Assembly (NCBI GenBank): GCA_013298565.1
Contig: JAAFIC010000023.1
Span: 1-40,405 of the forward strand
DNA from: Alphaproteobacteria bacterium
GTDB taxonomy: Bacteria; Pseudomonadota; Alphaproteobacteria; Elsterales; Elsteraceae
Length of the DNA stretch: 40,405 nt
Reading direction: 5' to 3'
Shown here piece by piece: positions 33,400-40,405 of this stretch (position 1 is its first letter; every line of letters begins with the position of its first letter). A program made the translations under genes and the position numbers. The notes below the pieces were generated by a model that searched no databases, was not told the origin of the DNA, and saw nothing but the letters and a program-made list of their open reading frames with translations.

Positions 33400-34416
33400 C
33401 TATCTCTTTCCAACAATCAGGGCATTGGGGTTGCGCTCAAGCTGTTCGGCGAACCCCCGCAAGGAGCGGGTGACGTAATTGAGATTGCGCAGGACTTGCT
33501 CCAAATCGGCGCGTTGGGCCGAGGCGGGGCCGATCAGCCCGTTCGCTGATTGCAGAACCTGTTCGGTGGCTTTCAGCGTCGCACTGGCCTGAGCGGCAAG
33601 GGCTAGTAACTGCTTATCCGCGTCTTGCGTTAGCTTGCGCCCGTCGCCCACAAGGCCAGAAACTTCGGTTTGGGTCGCTTTGGTTGCCTGTTGGATCGCT
33701 TGCAGCGTAACCCGCGTTTCGGCCAGAGTCATTTCCAGGGACTTGCTCAAAGGCCCAATGGCGCCTTGCGCGGTTGCCGCCGCTTGTTCCAAGGCTTCTG
33801 CCCCGCGTGCGCCGCTGGTTAGCAAGGTTTTGATTTCGGGCGCGGTGAGTAAGTCGTTGAGAGTGGTTAGAACGGTTAGGGCCGTCACCGCTAAATCCTG
33901 CAACGGCAGCGCACCAACGGTTTCCAGCAGCGAATCGAACCCCGACCGCAAGGTTGGAATTTCCATCGTCTGCTCGTCAGTGCGCGAGGGGGGTGGTGCC
34001 GATGGAAAGAAATCGAGATTGACCGACACAAGCCCGGTCACAAAGCTCTGAACCTGCAACTGCGCGCGCAGCCCCTTATCGACAGCATCGTGCAGGCTTT
34101 CGGCCAAGGGGCGCGCGGGACCGACGAAAAACACTTTCTCGCGATCAATTTCCAGTTCCACAGGAATGCGCGCTTGATAGGTGCCGGGCGTGAGCAGCAG
34201 TTGGATGCTTTTAACCTGACCAATCCGCACGCCGCGAAACGTAACCGGTGCCCCCACGGCCAGCCCGCTGACCGACCCATCAAAGCGGGCGATAGCAATA
34301 TCTTTGGTATTGTCGCTGAACCAGCCGGACCCGAAGGCCGTCAAGCCGCCTATACCCAGGACCAAGGCCCCGAGCACAAAGCCACCGATGACGACAGGAT
34401 TGGCGCGTTTACTCAT
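33400..34416 (-). CDS. mlaD: MCE/MlaD-family lipid-binding protein
   Basis: This 338-residue protein is anchored by one N-terminal span (VVIGGFVLGALVLGIGGLTAF), followed by the MCE domain. The domain is recognised by SGLAVGAPVTFRGVRIGQVKSIQLL, then by a long helical C-terminal region with AQLQVQSFVTGLVSVNLDF. MCE proteins form rings that carry lipids between membranes on behalf of an MlaE/MlaF ABC module. The C-terminal 180 residues are heptad-like helices, longer than in E. coli MlaD and closer to PqiB/YebT-like or alphaproteobacterial versions. It should follow mlaF directly but is separated from it by a chemoreceptor gene and a repeat. AGGAC provides the ribosome site. Confidence 0.88.
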   Translation of the reverse strand: MSKRANPVVIGGFVLGALVLGIGGLTAFGSGWFSDNTKDIAIARFDGSVSGLAVGAPVTFRGVRIGQVKSIQLLLTPGTYQARIPVELEIDREKVFFVGPARPLAESLHDAVDKGLRAQLQVQSFVTGLVSVNLDFFPSAPPPSRTDEQTMEIPTLRSGFDSLLETVGALPLQDLAVTALTVLTTLNDLLTAPEIKTLLTSGARGAEALEQAAATAQGAIGPLSKSLEMTLAETRVTLQAIQQATKATQTEVSGLVGDGRKLTQDADKQLLALAAQASATLKATEQVLQSANGLIGPASAQRADLEQVLRNLNYVTRSLRGFAEQLERNPNALIVGKR

Positions 34417-34444
34417 GCTGTCCTGCTTTCCCGTTTCGTAACCC

Positions 34445-34612
34445 TAGAACCGCGCGCCTTAAATCTGGCGCGGTTCTAGAAGCCGCCTCAGGCGTATTTG
34501 ACACGCCAAGCGTATCGTGTGAGGCGGCGGCCAAGGGCGCGGATGCGCCCGCCCGGCGAGGGCTAAAATAAAGCTAGAGGATCGTGCGTCATAGTTGACG
34601 CACGATCCTCTA
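34445..34612 (-). repeat. Family B multi-hairpin repeat, copy B2 (inverted relative to B1)
   Basis: On the minus strand it starts with a perfect 17-bp hairpin (34612-34596 with 34591-34575), continues through TTTTAGCCCTCGCCG and CCTTGGCCGCCGCCTCA, and ends with a 12-bp hairpin (34479-34468 with 34455-34444). The 27-nt cassette occupies 34491-34517 at the tip of the stem 34482-34490/34520-34528, a place where copy B1 has no cassette. The first three bases supply the stop codon TAG of the chemoreceptor gene. It fills nearly all of the gap to mlaD. Confidence 0.85.
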
Positions 34613-36292
34613 AGCCCGGCGCAGACTGCTGAAAAACCCATCAACTTGGGCGCGCAAGGTTTCGGCCTGTTGGTAAAGCTCGTGGGCCGCTGTCCGCACG
34701 TCGGCGGCGTCTTTGCCCGTAGAGGCGGCGGATTGGTTGATCCGATCAACCGTCTCCAGCACTTTTTGCGTGCCTTGCGCGGCGTGCTCCGAATTGCGGA
34801 CGATGTGTTGCGTCGCGTTGCTTTGCTCGTTGATCGCACTGGCAATCGCGGTGGCGCTGTCGTTGACCGAGGTGATGGTTCCCGCGATTTCCTGAATGCC
34901 GGTCAGGGTTTCTTGCGTGGCGGCTTGAATGGCAGCGATTTGCTGGCTGATTTCTTCGGTTGATTTCGCCGTTTGGCTCGCGAGGTTTTTCACTTCCGTT
35001 GCAACCACGGCAAAGCCCTTCCCGGCCTCCCCGGCGCGGGCGGCTTCGATGGTGGCATTGAGGGCCAAGAGATTGGTTTGGCTAGCAATATCGGTAATCA
35101 GCTTGACGACATCACCGATCTGCTGCGTACGGTCGGCGAGGCCCTGCATCGTGCCTTTAGTCCGGCTGGCTTGGGCCATCGCATCGCTGGCAACCTTCGT
35201 TGAATGGAGCACCTGTTGGCGGATTTCATCGACGAGCTTCAGCAGGTCGCGCGCCGCTTCGGCCACCGTCTGCACATTCTGCGTGGCTTCGCTCGATGCA
35301 ACGGCAACGGTGCCTGACTGCCGCGTCGTTTCATCGGCAGAGGTCGCAAGGCTCTGGGCGGTTTTTTCGAGCCGGGACGAGGCTTGGCTGATTAAACCCA
35401 AGGCAGTGCTGGTTTGAGCATCGAAGGCCACTACATTTTCTTCTAACTTGGCGCGCTTGGTGAGTTGGCGTTCGGCCTCTTCCCGCGCTTGCCGATCAAA
35501 CAGGCGGGCTTGTTTGGCGGTTTCTGTATAGGCGATGAAGGCTTTCGCCAGCACGCCGACTTCATCGCAGCGCTGGGCGGTTGCAGGATCGACGATAACG
35601 TCCACGGCAGTATAATCGGTTCCGGCAGCGGTTCCGGCCATGCCGCGCGCAATCAAGGTCAGCGGCCTTGCAATCAGCCGATGCGCGACCAGAATGGCGA
35701 GACCGAAGGAAGCGGCAAGACCAAAAATCGCCAATGCGAACAAATCCCGCTTAGTATCACTATAAAGCTGGCTTCCTCGCACGATATTATCACCGAATTT
35801 TTTGAAATTCGGCTCTTGAATAAGGTTGATCTGCGGGGGCAGACTTTGCACGAGCTTGCGAACATTGGCCAAGCGGGCGGCATCATGGGCGGTTGTTAGC
35901 GCTTGGGCTTCGCTTTTGAACTGCGCGAAGGTCGCCTCGATCGCTTTCAACGGGGCTGATGCTGCTGGCGTGACAATTGCTGCTTTAAGGGCTTGCAGCG
36001 ATTGGCCCGCTTTCTCCAAATCTATCGCTATCTGCGCTGCGATGGCTGGGCGCTCGGCGGCACTCATGGCGGAGAGATGCTCTAAATGCTGCGCCGTTGT
36101 GAGCACATCCACCATCACCACATCGGCAGTATGAACCTCGGTTGTCGCGACCAGCAAATCATCGACAACACTTGGAATGGCCCCGACGCGAATAACCCCG
36201 AGGGCGGCTACCGCAATTGTTGCGAGACCGATCAGAATAAAGGTAACGCACAGCTTCCAAATTAGGGGAAGATTTTCGATTAGCCTTATCAT
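34610..36292 (-). CDS. Methyl-accepting chemotaxis protein
   Basis: This membrane chemoreceptor has 560 residues. Span 1 is near residues 10-32 ([21 protein letters not shown]) and a ~150-residue, mostly helical periplasmic sensor follows. Span 2 is near 183-205 ([20 protein letters not shown]), then comes a HAMP domain. The signalling hairpin tip is recognisable in [37 protein letters not shown]. The C-terminus [19 protein letters not shown] resembles the usual receptor tail but lacks a CheR-tethering pentapeptide. It sits inside the lipid-transport operon between mlaF and mlaD, on the same strand. An 85-bp leader precedes it, and a family B repeat follows immediately and contains its stop codon. 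Confidence 0.95.
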   Translation of the reverse strand: MIRLIENLPLIWKLCVTFILIGLATIAVAALGVIRVGAIPSVVDDLLVATTEVHTADVVMVDVLTTAQHLEHLSAMSAAERPAIAAQIAIDLEKAGQSLQALKAAIVTPAASAPLKAIEATFAQFKSEAQALTTAHDAARLANVRKLVQSLPPQINLIQEPNFKKFGDNIVRGSQLYSDTKRDLFALAIFGLAASFGLAILVAHRLIARPLTLIARGMAGTAAGTDYTAVDVIVDPATAQRCDEVGVLAKAFIAYTETAKQARLFDRQAREEAERQLTKRAKLEENVVAFDAQTSTALGLISQASSRLEKTAQSLATSADETTRQSGTVAVASSEATQNVQTVAEAARDLLKLVDEIRQQVLHSTKVASDAMAQASRTKGTMQGLADRTQQIGDVVKLITDIASQTNLLALNATIEAARAGEAGKGFAVVATEVKNLASQTAKSTEEISQQIAAIQAATQETLTGIQEIAGTITSVNDSATAIASAINEQSNATQHIVRNSEHAAQGTQKVLETVDRINQSAASTGKDAADVRTAAHELYQQAETLRAQVDGFFSSLRRA

Positions 36293-36377
36293 TTGCGGTA
36301 CTCTCGCTGTCAGCGTGGACGTTTAGTGTTTCTAGCACAAAGGAAGGCTTTTTTCAGAAGCGTTAATCGGCACTCGG

Positions 36378-37142
36378 TTAGGCGCCAATATCGCCGCGCC
36401 TAAGAAAGGCTTGTACCTGCGGGGAGGGGCAGGTTTCCAGCAGCGTTTTCGGCGCGCCGTGGGCAATGGGCGTGCGGGTTTCGGCATCGAGAAAAATGGC
36501 ATTATCTGCAATAGCGAAGATGCTGGCGAGTTCGTGGGTAACGATGACCACGGTTGCCCCCAGCGAATCGCGGAGTTCGAGAATAAGATCGTCCAGCCGT
36601 TTGGAGCTTATGGGGTCCAACCCTGCCGAAGGCTCGTCGAAAAACAGAATATCTGGGTCCAGCGCAATCGCCCGTGCGAGGCCCGCCCGCTTCCGCATCC
36701 CGCCCGAAATTTCCGACGGCATATAATCTTCAAACCCGCGCAAACCGACCAGCGCGAGCTTGAGCGCGACCAACTCCTCAATCTCGGGTTCGGTAAGACT
36801 GGTATAAGTGCGGATGGGCAGGGCCACATTTTCGGACAAAGTCATCGAACTCCACAGCGCGCCGCTTTGAAACAGCACGCCGAACCGCCGAGTGAGCGCG
36901 TTGCGCGCGTTGCCCACCGCCGCACACAGGTTTTCGCCATCGTAGCGAATAGCGCCTTTCTGAGAGGTGAGTAGGCCGATCATATGGCGCAGCAGCGTGC
37001 TTTTACCGCAGCCGCTGCCGCCCATGATGACAAAAATCTCGCCCTGCTGGACGGTCATGCTGATGTCGCGCTGCACGACATAACTGTCGAAGACCATATC
37101 GAGCGCCTCGACTTCAATCCGGGGCTGAGAAACAGTAGTCAT
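36378..37142 (-). CDS. mlaF: MlaF-type ABC ATPase for lipid transport
   Basis: The 254-residue ATPase energises the MlaE permease. It shows Walker A (GGSGCGKSTLLRHMIG), the Mla-type signature ISGGMRKRAGLARAIALDPD, Walker B LFFDEPSAGLDP and switch THE (VIVTHELASIFAIAD). SGGM and the closing APKTLLETCPSPQVQAFLRRG segment distinguish MlaF-type ATPases from importer ATPases. It starts 3 bases after the mlaE stop, so the two are coupled. The next gene on the strand is the chemoreceptor, not mlaD as expected. Confidence 0.94.
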   Translation of the reverse strand: MTTVSQPRIEVEALDMVFDSYVVQRDISMTVQQGEIFVIMGGSGCGKSTLLRHMIGLLTSQKGAIRYDGENLCAAVGNARNALTRRFGVLFQSGALWSSMTLSENVALPIRTYTSLTEPEIEELVALKLALVGLRGFEDYMPSEISGGMRKRAGLARAIALDPDILFFDEPSAGLDPISSKRLDDLILELRDSLGATVVIVTHELASIFAIADNAIFLDAETRTPIAHGAPKTLLETCPSPQVQAFLRRGDIGA

Positions 37143-37145
37143 GGC

Positions 37146-38300
37146 TCAGAGCTTCAACAGATTGAGCAGCACAGCGAAAATCCCATCGGCGATGATGATA
37201 AGCAGAATGCAGCTAACAACAGCGTTCGTGGTCGCCTCCCCCACCGCCGCCGCACTGCGCCCCGCGCGCAACCCCTGCAAGCAACCAGAGCTGGCGATGA
37301 TAATGCCGAAGATGAAAGCCTTCACCAATCCGACCCCAAAATCACCCAACTTCACGGCCAGCATCGTTTGATTGATATAAGCTGTCCCCGTTATATCGAG
37401 AATGCCAACGCTCACAACATAACCGCCGATCAGGCCCATCAGGTTGGCGTAGAGGCACAGCAGCGGCGTCATTAACACAAGGGCCAGCAAGCGCGGCAGC
37501 ACGAGGAAATCAATGGGGGAAATGCCCAAGGTGGTGAGCGCATCCACCTCCTCATTGCCTTGCATCGCGCCGATTTGCGCGGCAAAGGCCGCCCCTGTGC
37601 GCCCGGCCAGCACAATCGCCGTCATCAGGGCTGCCATTTCCCGCGCCATCGCCACGGCAACGAGGTTTGCCACATACAATTCGGCCCCGAACACTTTCAA
37701 CTGCATCGCGCCGATGAACGCCAGGATCAGGCCGACCAGCAGCGACACAATGGTAATGATGGGCAAGGCTTGCGCGCCGCACTCTTCCACGAACAGCAGA
37801 AAATCCCGCTGCTGAAACTGGGCCTTGCCCCGCATCAGCCGTAGGACCGAAACCGTGACGCTCCCCAGAAAATTTAACCCGTCACGGCCTTGCTTTGCGA
37901 AACGCAGCGTGGTTTTCCCCAGCACCGTCAGCGGGGCGAACCCCAAACCGCTACGCGCCGCGCCCTCCCGTTCCGGCACCGCAGTTGCCAGGGCATAGAG
38001 GCGTTTTGCCCCCTCCGGCAGCCCTTCCAGGCGCAAGGGAATATCCCCCAGCGTGCAAATTTCATGAAGTTTTAGCAAAAACGCGATGAGGGCGCTATCG
38101 TACCCCTCTACCTGTGCGTCAACCGTAATCCCTGCAACATAGTTGCCGTGGGCGAACTCCTGCGTGATTGGCACCAGCGAGGCAACGCCATCGGCCACGT
38201 GCCACGCTCCCGTAAGGACGATACGAAGGCAATGATCATCACTGCGCGTAATGCTCACGCGCGGGTCGGGACCACGGGGACGGGACCATAGCAACGCCAC
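37146..38300 (-). CDS. mlaE: MlaE-type permease with N-terminal STAS-like domain
   Basis: This permease of the Mla/YrbE family has 384 residues. The first ~115 residues form a soluble STAS-like domain (ITRSDDHCLRIVLTGAWHVADG, then QVEGYDSALIAFLLKLHEIC). In E. coli the equivalent domain is the separate protein MlaB, so here an MlaB-like part is fused to MlaE. The permease part has five or six spans. Family motifs include FVEECGAQALPIITIVSLLVGLILAF, AREMAALMTAIVLAGRTGAAFAAQIGAMQGNEEVDAL and GRSAAAVGEATTNAVV. It is the first gene of the operon; the ATG at 38300 lies about 90 bp from the first ahpC control site. Confidence 0.93.
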   Translation of the reverse strand: MALLWSRPRGPDPRVSITRSDDHCLRIVLTGAWHVADGVASLVPITQEFAHGNYVAGITVDAQVEGYDSALIAFLLKLHEICTLGDIPLRLEGLPEGAKRLYALATAVPEREGAARSGLGFAPLTVLGKTTLRFAKQGRDGLNFLGSVTVSVLRLMRGKAQFQQRDFLLFVEECGAQALPIITIVSLLVGLILAFIGAMQLKVFGAELYVANLVAVAMAREMAALMTAIVLAGRTGAAFAAQIGAMQGNEEVDALTTLGISPIDFLVLPRLLALVLMTPLLCLYANLMGLIGGYVVSVGILDITGTAYINQTMLAVKLGDFGVGLVKAFIFGIIIASSGCLQGLRAGRSAAAVGEATTNAVVSCILLIIIADGIFAVLLNLLKL

Positions 38301-38394
38301 AATGGGACTCCTCTTCGCCCCCGGTATGGGGCTAGCGTGGGGGGCGGGGCAACCTTATCTTGATCTCTATGCTAAATCCGCCTCTTTCAGCTAT

Positions 38395-38474
38395 TTTAGA
38401 AGCATTATAAAATTGGCTTGACGGCGGCGGGGGTGGCTGGCATATCTAGTTTCGTTCTTTGGAATTATTCCAAA
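38395..38474 (+). promoter_or_regulatory. ahpC promoter with two Irr/PerR-like dyads
   Basis: Site 1, TTTAGAAGCATTATAAA (38395-38411), and site 2, TTTGGAATTATTCCAAA (38458-38474, perfect 8-bp arms about a single base), flank a possible -35 TTGACG (38418-38423) and a -10 near CATATC (38441-38446). The form TTTxGAA-N3-TTCxAAA resembles the iron control element bound by Irr, a Fur-family regulator of alphaproteobacteria. Location around the promoter suggests repression of ahpC-ahpD relieved by peroxide or iron status. Confidence 0.5.
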
Positions 38475-38532
38475 TCAGGGGATGCCCTGGTTTCAACCGC
38501 CTTACCGTTACCCTCTCTTGGAGAAATTGACC

Positions 38533-39063
38533 ATGTTGACCGTTGGCGATAGCTTTCCGCACTTCAATCTCACCGCCGTGACCGGCCCTAATCATCAGAC
38601 AGACTTCTCACAGGTTTCCAACGAAACCTATAAGGGCAAGTGGCTGGTGGTGTTTTTCTGGCCGAAGGATTTCACCTTCATTTGCCCGACCGAAATTGTC
38701 GGTTACGGCCTGCTGGAAAAAGAATTCGCCGACCGCGATACCGTGCTGATTGGTGCCTCGACCGATAGCGATTTCGTTCACGCCGCTTGGCGCACCCATC
38801 ACGCCGACCTGAAGCCGCTCACCTTCCCGTGGTTGGCCGATGTTAAGCGCGAACTTTCGACCGAACTCGGCATTCTCGAAAAGAACGCCGGCGTTGCCCT
38901 GCGCGCCACCTTCGTGGTGGACCCGGAAGGCATTATCCGTCACGTCACCGTCAACGATCTGTCGGTAGGCCGCAACCCGCAAGAAACCTTGCGTATTCTG
39001 GACGCCCTGCAAACCGACGAGCTTTGCCCCTGCAACTGGAAGCAGGGTGAAGAAACTCTGTAA
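38533..39063 (+). CDS. ahpC: Peroxiredoxin, AhpC type
   Basis: AhpC reduces hydrogen peroxide and organic hydroperoxides through a reactive cysteine. The ATG at 38533 has TTGGAG upstream and gives 176 residues; a longer frame begins without a ribosome site. The peroxidatic cysteine is C51 in KDFTFICPTEIVGYG. The C-terminal end ELCPCNWKQGEETL carries C165 and C167, one of which is the resolving cysteine. The short C-terminus and the neighbouring ahpD gene match the mycobacterial-type AhpC-AhpD pair rather than the AhpC-AhpF pair. Confidence 0.95.
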   Translation: MLTVGDSFPHFNLTAVTGPNHQTDFSQVSNETYKGKWLVVFFWPKDFTFICPTEIVGYGLLEKEFADRDTVLIGASTDSDFVHAAWRTHHADLKPLTFPWLADVKRELSTELGILEKNAGVALRATFVVDPEGIIRHVTVNDLSVGRNPQETLRILDALQTDELCPCNWKQGEETL

Positions 39064-39077
39064 TCCAGCCTAAGTTT

Positions 39078-39154
39078 GCCCCCGTCGCGTGAGGCGGCGG
39101 GGGCGTGCCGGGGTCGTCCGGTGACAGAGACCACTGTCTCCCGACGACCCCGGC
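39078..39154 (+). terminator. Two GC-rich hairpins between ahpC and ahpD
   Basis: Hairpin one pairs 39078-39088 (GCCCCCGTCGC) with 39094-39104 around a 5-base loop. Hairpin two pairs 39107-39117 (GCCGGGGTCGT) perfectly with 39144-39154 and contains an inner ACAG/CTGT dyad. Neither is followed by a strong T-run. They probably attenuate or process the transcript so that ahpC exceeds ahpD. Confidence 0.6.
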
Positions 39155-39204
39155 CTTCAATAAATCTCGTGAAAAGCCCGCGCACCACGCGGCAAGGAGA
39201 CACC

Positions 39205-39738
39205 ATGTCCATCGAAACCCTAAAGTCTGCACTGCCCGATTACGCCAAAGACCTGCGCCTCAACCTCTCTTCAGTGCTGACGCAGCCCATGCTATCGGCA
39301 ACGCAGATTTGGGGCACGGCCCTTGCCACCGCCATCGCCGCGCGCAACCCCGCCGTGATCGCCGCGATTGCCGCCGACGCCGCCGATAAGATCGACGCAA
39401 CCAATATCACCGCCGCCAAAACCGCAGCGGCCCTGATGGGCATGAATAATATCTACTACCGCTACGTCCACCTGTCCCCCACCGCCGACTTCAAGACGAT
39501 GCGCGCGGGCTTGCGGATGAACGGTATGGTTGGCCACGGGGCCGATGGGCTGGATTTCGAGCTATGGTCGCTCGCCGTCTCGGCTGTTAATGGCTGCGGT
39601 ATGTGCATCGAAAGCCACGAACACGAAGTCTTCAAAAAAGGCGCAACCAAAGAACAGGTTCAAGCCGTGGTGAAAATCGCCGCCGTGATTACGGCTGTGT
39701 CGGCAACGCTGGAAGGGGCTGCGGCGCTGGGCGAGTAG
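39205..39738 (+). CDS. ahpD: AhpD, alkylhydroperoxidase / AhpC-reducing protein
   Basis: AhpD is an all-helical protein with a CxxC centre that relays electrons (from a lipoamide-type donor in mycobacteria) to AhpC. The ATG at 39205 has AAGGAG seven bases upstream and gives 177 residues, the family length. The active centre is VNGCGMCIESHEHEVF, with C131, C134 and H138, nearly the same numbering as the mycobacterial protein. Upstream segments KDLRLNLSSVL and MNNIYYRYVHL also match. It is 141 bp downstream of ahpC. Confidence 0.95.
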   Translation: MSIETLKSALPDYAKDLRLNLSSVLTQPMLSATQIWGTALATAIAARNPAVIAAIAADAADKIDATNITAAKTAAALMGMNNIYYRYVHLSPTADFKTMRAGLRMNGMVGHGADGLDFELWSLAVSAVNGCGMCIESHEHEVFKKGATKEQVQAVVKIAAVITAVSATLEGAAALGE

Positions 39739-39762
39739 GGGATGTTGGTTAGCCGGTCAAGG

Positions 39763-40035
39763 TTAAGGACTAAACCCACCTTGATCGGCAATCGCGCCAA
39801 GATCGCGTGCCCCATGCAGCACCCGAATGATCGTGACGCTCTGCGTGTCGGATGAATAGTAGATGGCATAGGGTTTTTGAAAGGCCACCCGCAAACCGGG
39901 GGCCAATTGCGGGCGCTCGGCGTTTGCAAAAGGAAACGCTAGGAGTCGTTCGCACAGCGCGTATAACTTCGCCACGAAATGACTGGCGGCGGCTTCCGAA
40001 GCTTCCTCAGAGATATAGACCCAAATGGTCACCAA
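39763..40035 (-). CDS. parE: ParE/RelE-family toxin (start uncertain)
   Basis: The protein contains TIWVYISEEASEAAASHFVAKL and the closing pair RVAFQKPYAIYYSSD and VTIIRVLHGARD, the normal ParE core and end. The listed start is a TTG at 40035, but ParE homologues usually begin about 12-14 residues earlier with a first strand and RAExDLxxIW. That sequence, LQLTDRAEQDL, is present in frame upstream, yet no ATG, GTG or TTG occurs before the in-frame stop at 40122-40120. An ATT at 40077 or 40080, just after GGGGGAGG, is the likeliest true start, which would overlap the antitoxin gene by about 20 bases. ParE toxins poison DNA gyrase; RelE-like activity is the alternative. Confidence 0.88.
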   Translation of the reverse strand: MVTIWVYISEEASEAAASHFVAKLYALCERLLAFPFANAERPQLAPGLRVAFQKPYAIYYSSDTQSVTIIRVLHGARDLGAIADQGGFSP

Positions 40036-40055
40036 ATCCTGTTCGGCGCGGTCGG

Positions 40056-40340
40056 TTAGCTGGAGCGTGCGGCCAATAATGCCCTCCCCCGCGCAATGAT
40101 ACGATCTGCATCGAAGGCCTTAACCCGCCCTGCCGCGAGATCGGCCAAACCCTCATCGATATCCGCCTTGAGGGCCGATAAGTCATCAAGCGCTATTTGA
40201 CGGCGTAGTTTCCAGTCCTGCACGGCTTCCCGGACGACTTCGCTGGTCGAGGCATAATCGCCGTCCTCCACGGCACGCTTGATAACTGCGGCCATTTCCG
40301 CAGGCATGGTGACGGTCAGAGATTCCAGAGGCGTAGACAT
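40056..40340 (-). CDS. parD: ParD-type antitoxin (ribbon-helix-helix)
   Basis: This 94-residue antitoxin has an N-terminal ribbon-helix-helix DNA-binding domain (LTVTMPAEMAAVIKRAVEDGDYASTSEVVREAV). The C-terminal half is acidic and helical (LSALKADIDEGLADLAAGRV), which wraps the toxin. The ATG at 40340 has GGGGAG seven bases upstream; an upstream frame extension is less likely. It precedes and probably overlaps the toxin gene, the usual antitoxin-first order. It should repress its own promoter. Confidence 0.92.
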   Translation of the reverse strand: MSTPLESLTVTMPAEMAAVIKRAVEDGDYASTSEVVREAVQDWKLRRQIALDDLSALKADIDEGLADLAAGRVKAFDADRIIARGRALLAARSS

Positions 40341-40367
40341 GGGCTGCTCCCCAACTAAATCAAAGAA

Positions 40368-40387
40368 ATCATACTTTATCATACTGC
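40368..40387. promoter_or_regulatory. Direct repeat, candidate ParD operator
   Basis: ATCATACT occurs twice at a 10-bp period (40368-40375 and 40378-40385), about 30 bp upstream of the antitoxin start and overlapping TATGATA-like -10 sequence on the minus strand. Ribbon-helix-helix antitoxins commonly bind short repeats of this kind. It runs near the window end, so more repeats may exist beyond. Confidence 0.45.
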
Positions 40388-40405
40388 TGGGGTCAAATTG
40401 GCCGG

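Overview
The window looks like chromosomal DNA of a GC-rich alphaproteobacterium, probably in or near the Rhodospirillales. This is inferred from protein style, the Mla system with a STAS-type permease, a TakP-type TRAP transporter and Irr-like operator candidates; no rRNA or other taxonomic marker is present. Genes are densely packed and mostly housekeeping, transport and signalling. No tRNA, rRNA, CRISPR array, prophage or complete insertion sequence was found.

Layout. 1-4.6 kb: the 3' part of pyruvate kinase, a 68-aa protein, argE, folE, apaG and a metallophosphoesterase. 3.8-9.4 kb (minus strand): a DeoR/GlpR-type repressor, a periplasmic binding protein, two permeases, an ATPase and the phosphoesterase, most simply read as import and cleavage of a phosphorylated compound. 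9.6-13.7 kb: a fused 5-oxoprolinase/hydantoinase flanked by a livF remnant and a chemoreceptor remnant. 13.8-21.8 kb: kdpFABCDE for high-affinity potassium uptake, preceded by an extra 30-aa membrane peptide overlapping kdpF. 22.1-25.1 kb: a branched-chain-amino-acid-type binding protein with LivH and LivM but no ATPases. 25.2-28.4 kb (minus): a TakP-type TRAP transporter, divergent from a CrbS/CrbR-like two-component pair (28.6-32.8 kb). 32.8-38.3 kb (minus): an Mla/MCE lipid-transport operon interrupted by a chemoreceptor gene. 38.5-39.7 kb: ahpC-ahpD. 39.8-40.3 kb: a ParDE toxin-antitoxin pair.

The least ordinary content lies between genes. Two families of small hairpin repeats, both bounded by TAGAG...CTCTA, occupy many intergenic gaps. 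Family A has copies near 1.0, 3.7, 7.3, 25.1 and 28.4 kb. Family B has two copies, at 7.4 and 34.5 kb in opposite orientations, whose stems differ by compensatory changes. A 27-nt cassette sits at the tips of three otherwise unrelated stems, in different positions in the two B copies, as if it moves between hairpin apices. The TAG at repeat ends supplies the stop codon of three genes, and one copy encodes the last 17 residues of LivM. Together these look like a non-autonomous, hairpin-based mobile repeat system whose mobilising enzyme is not in this window.
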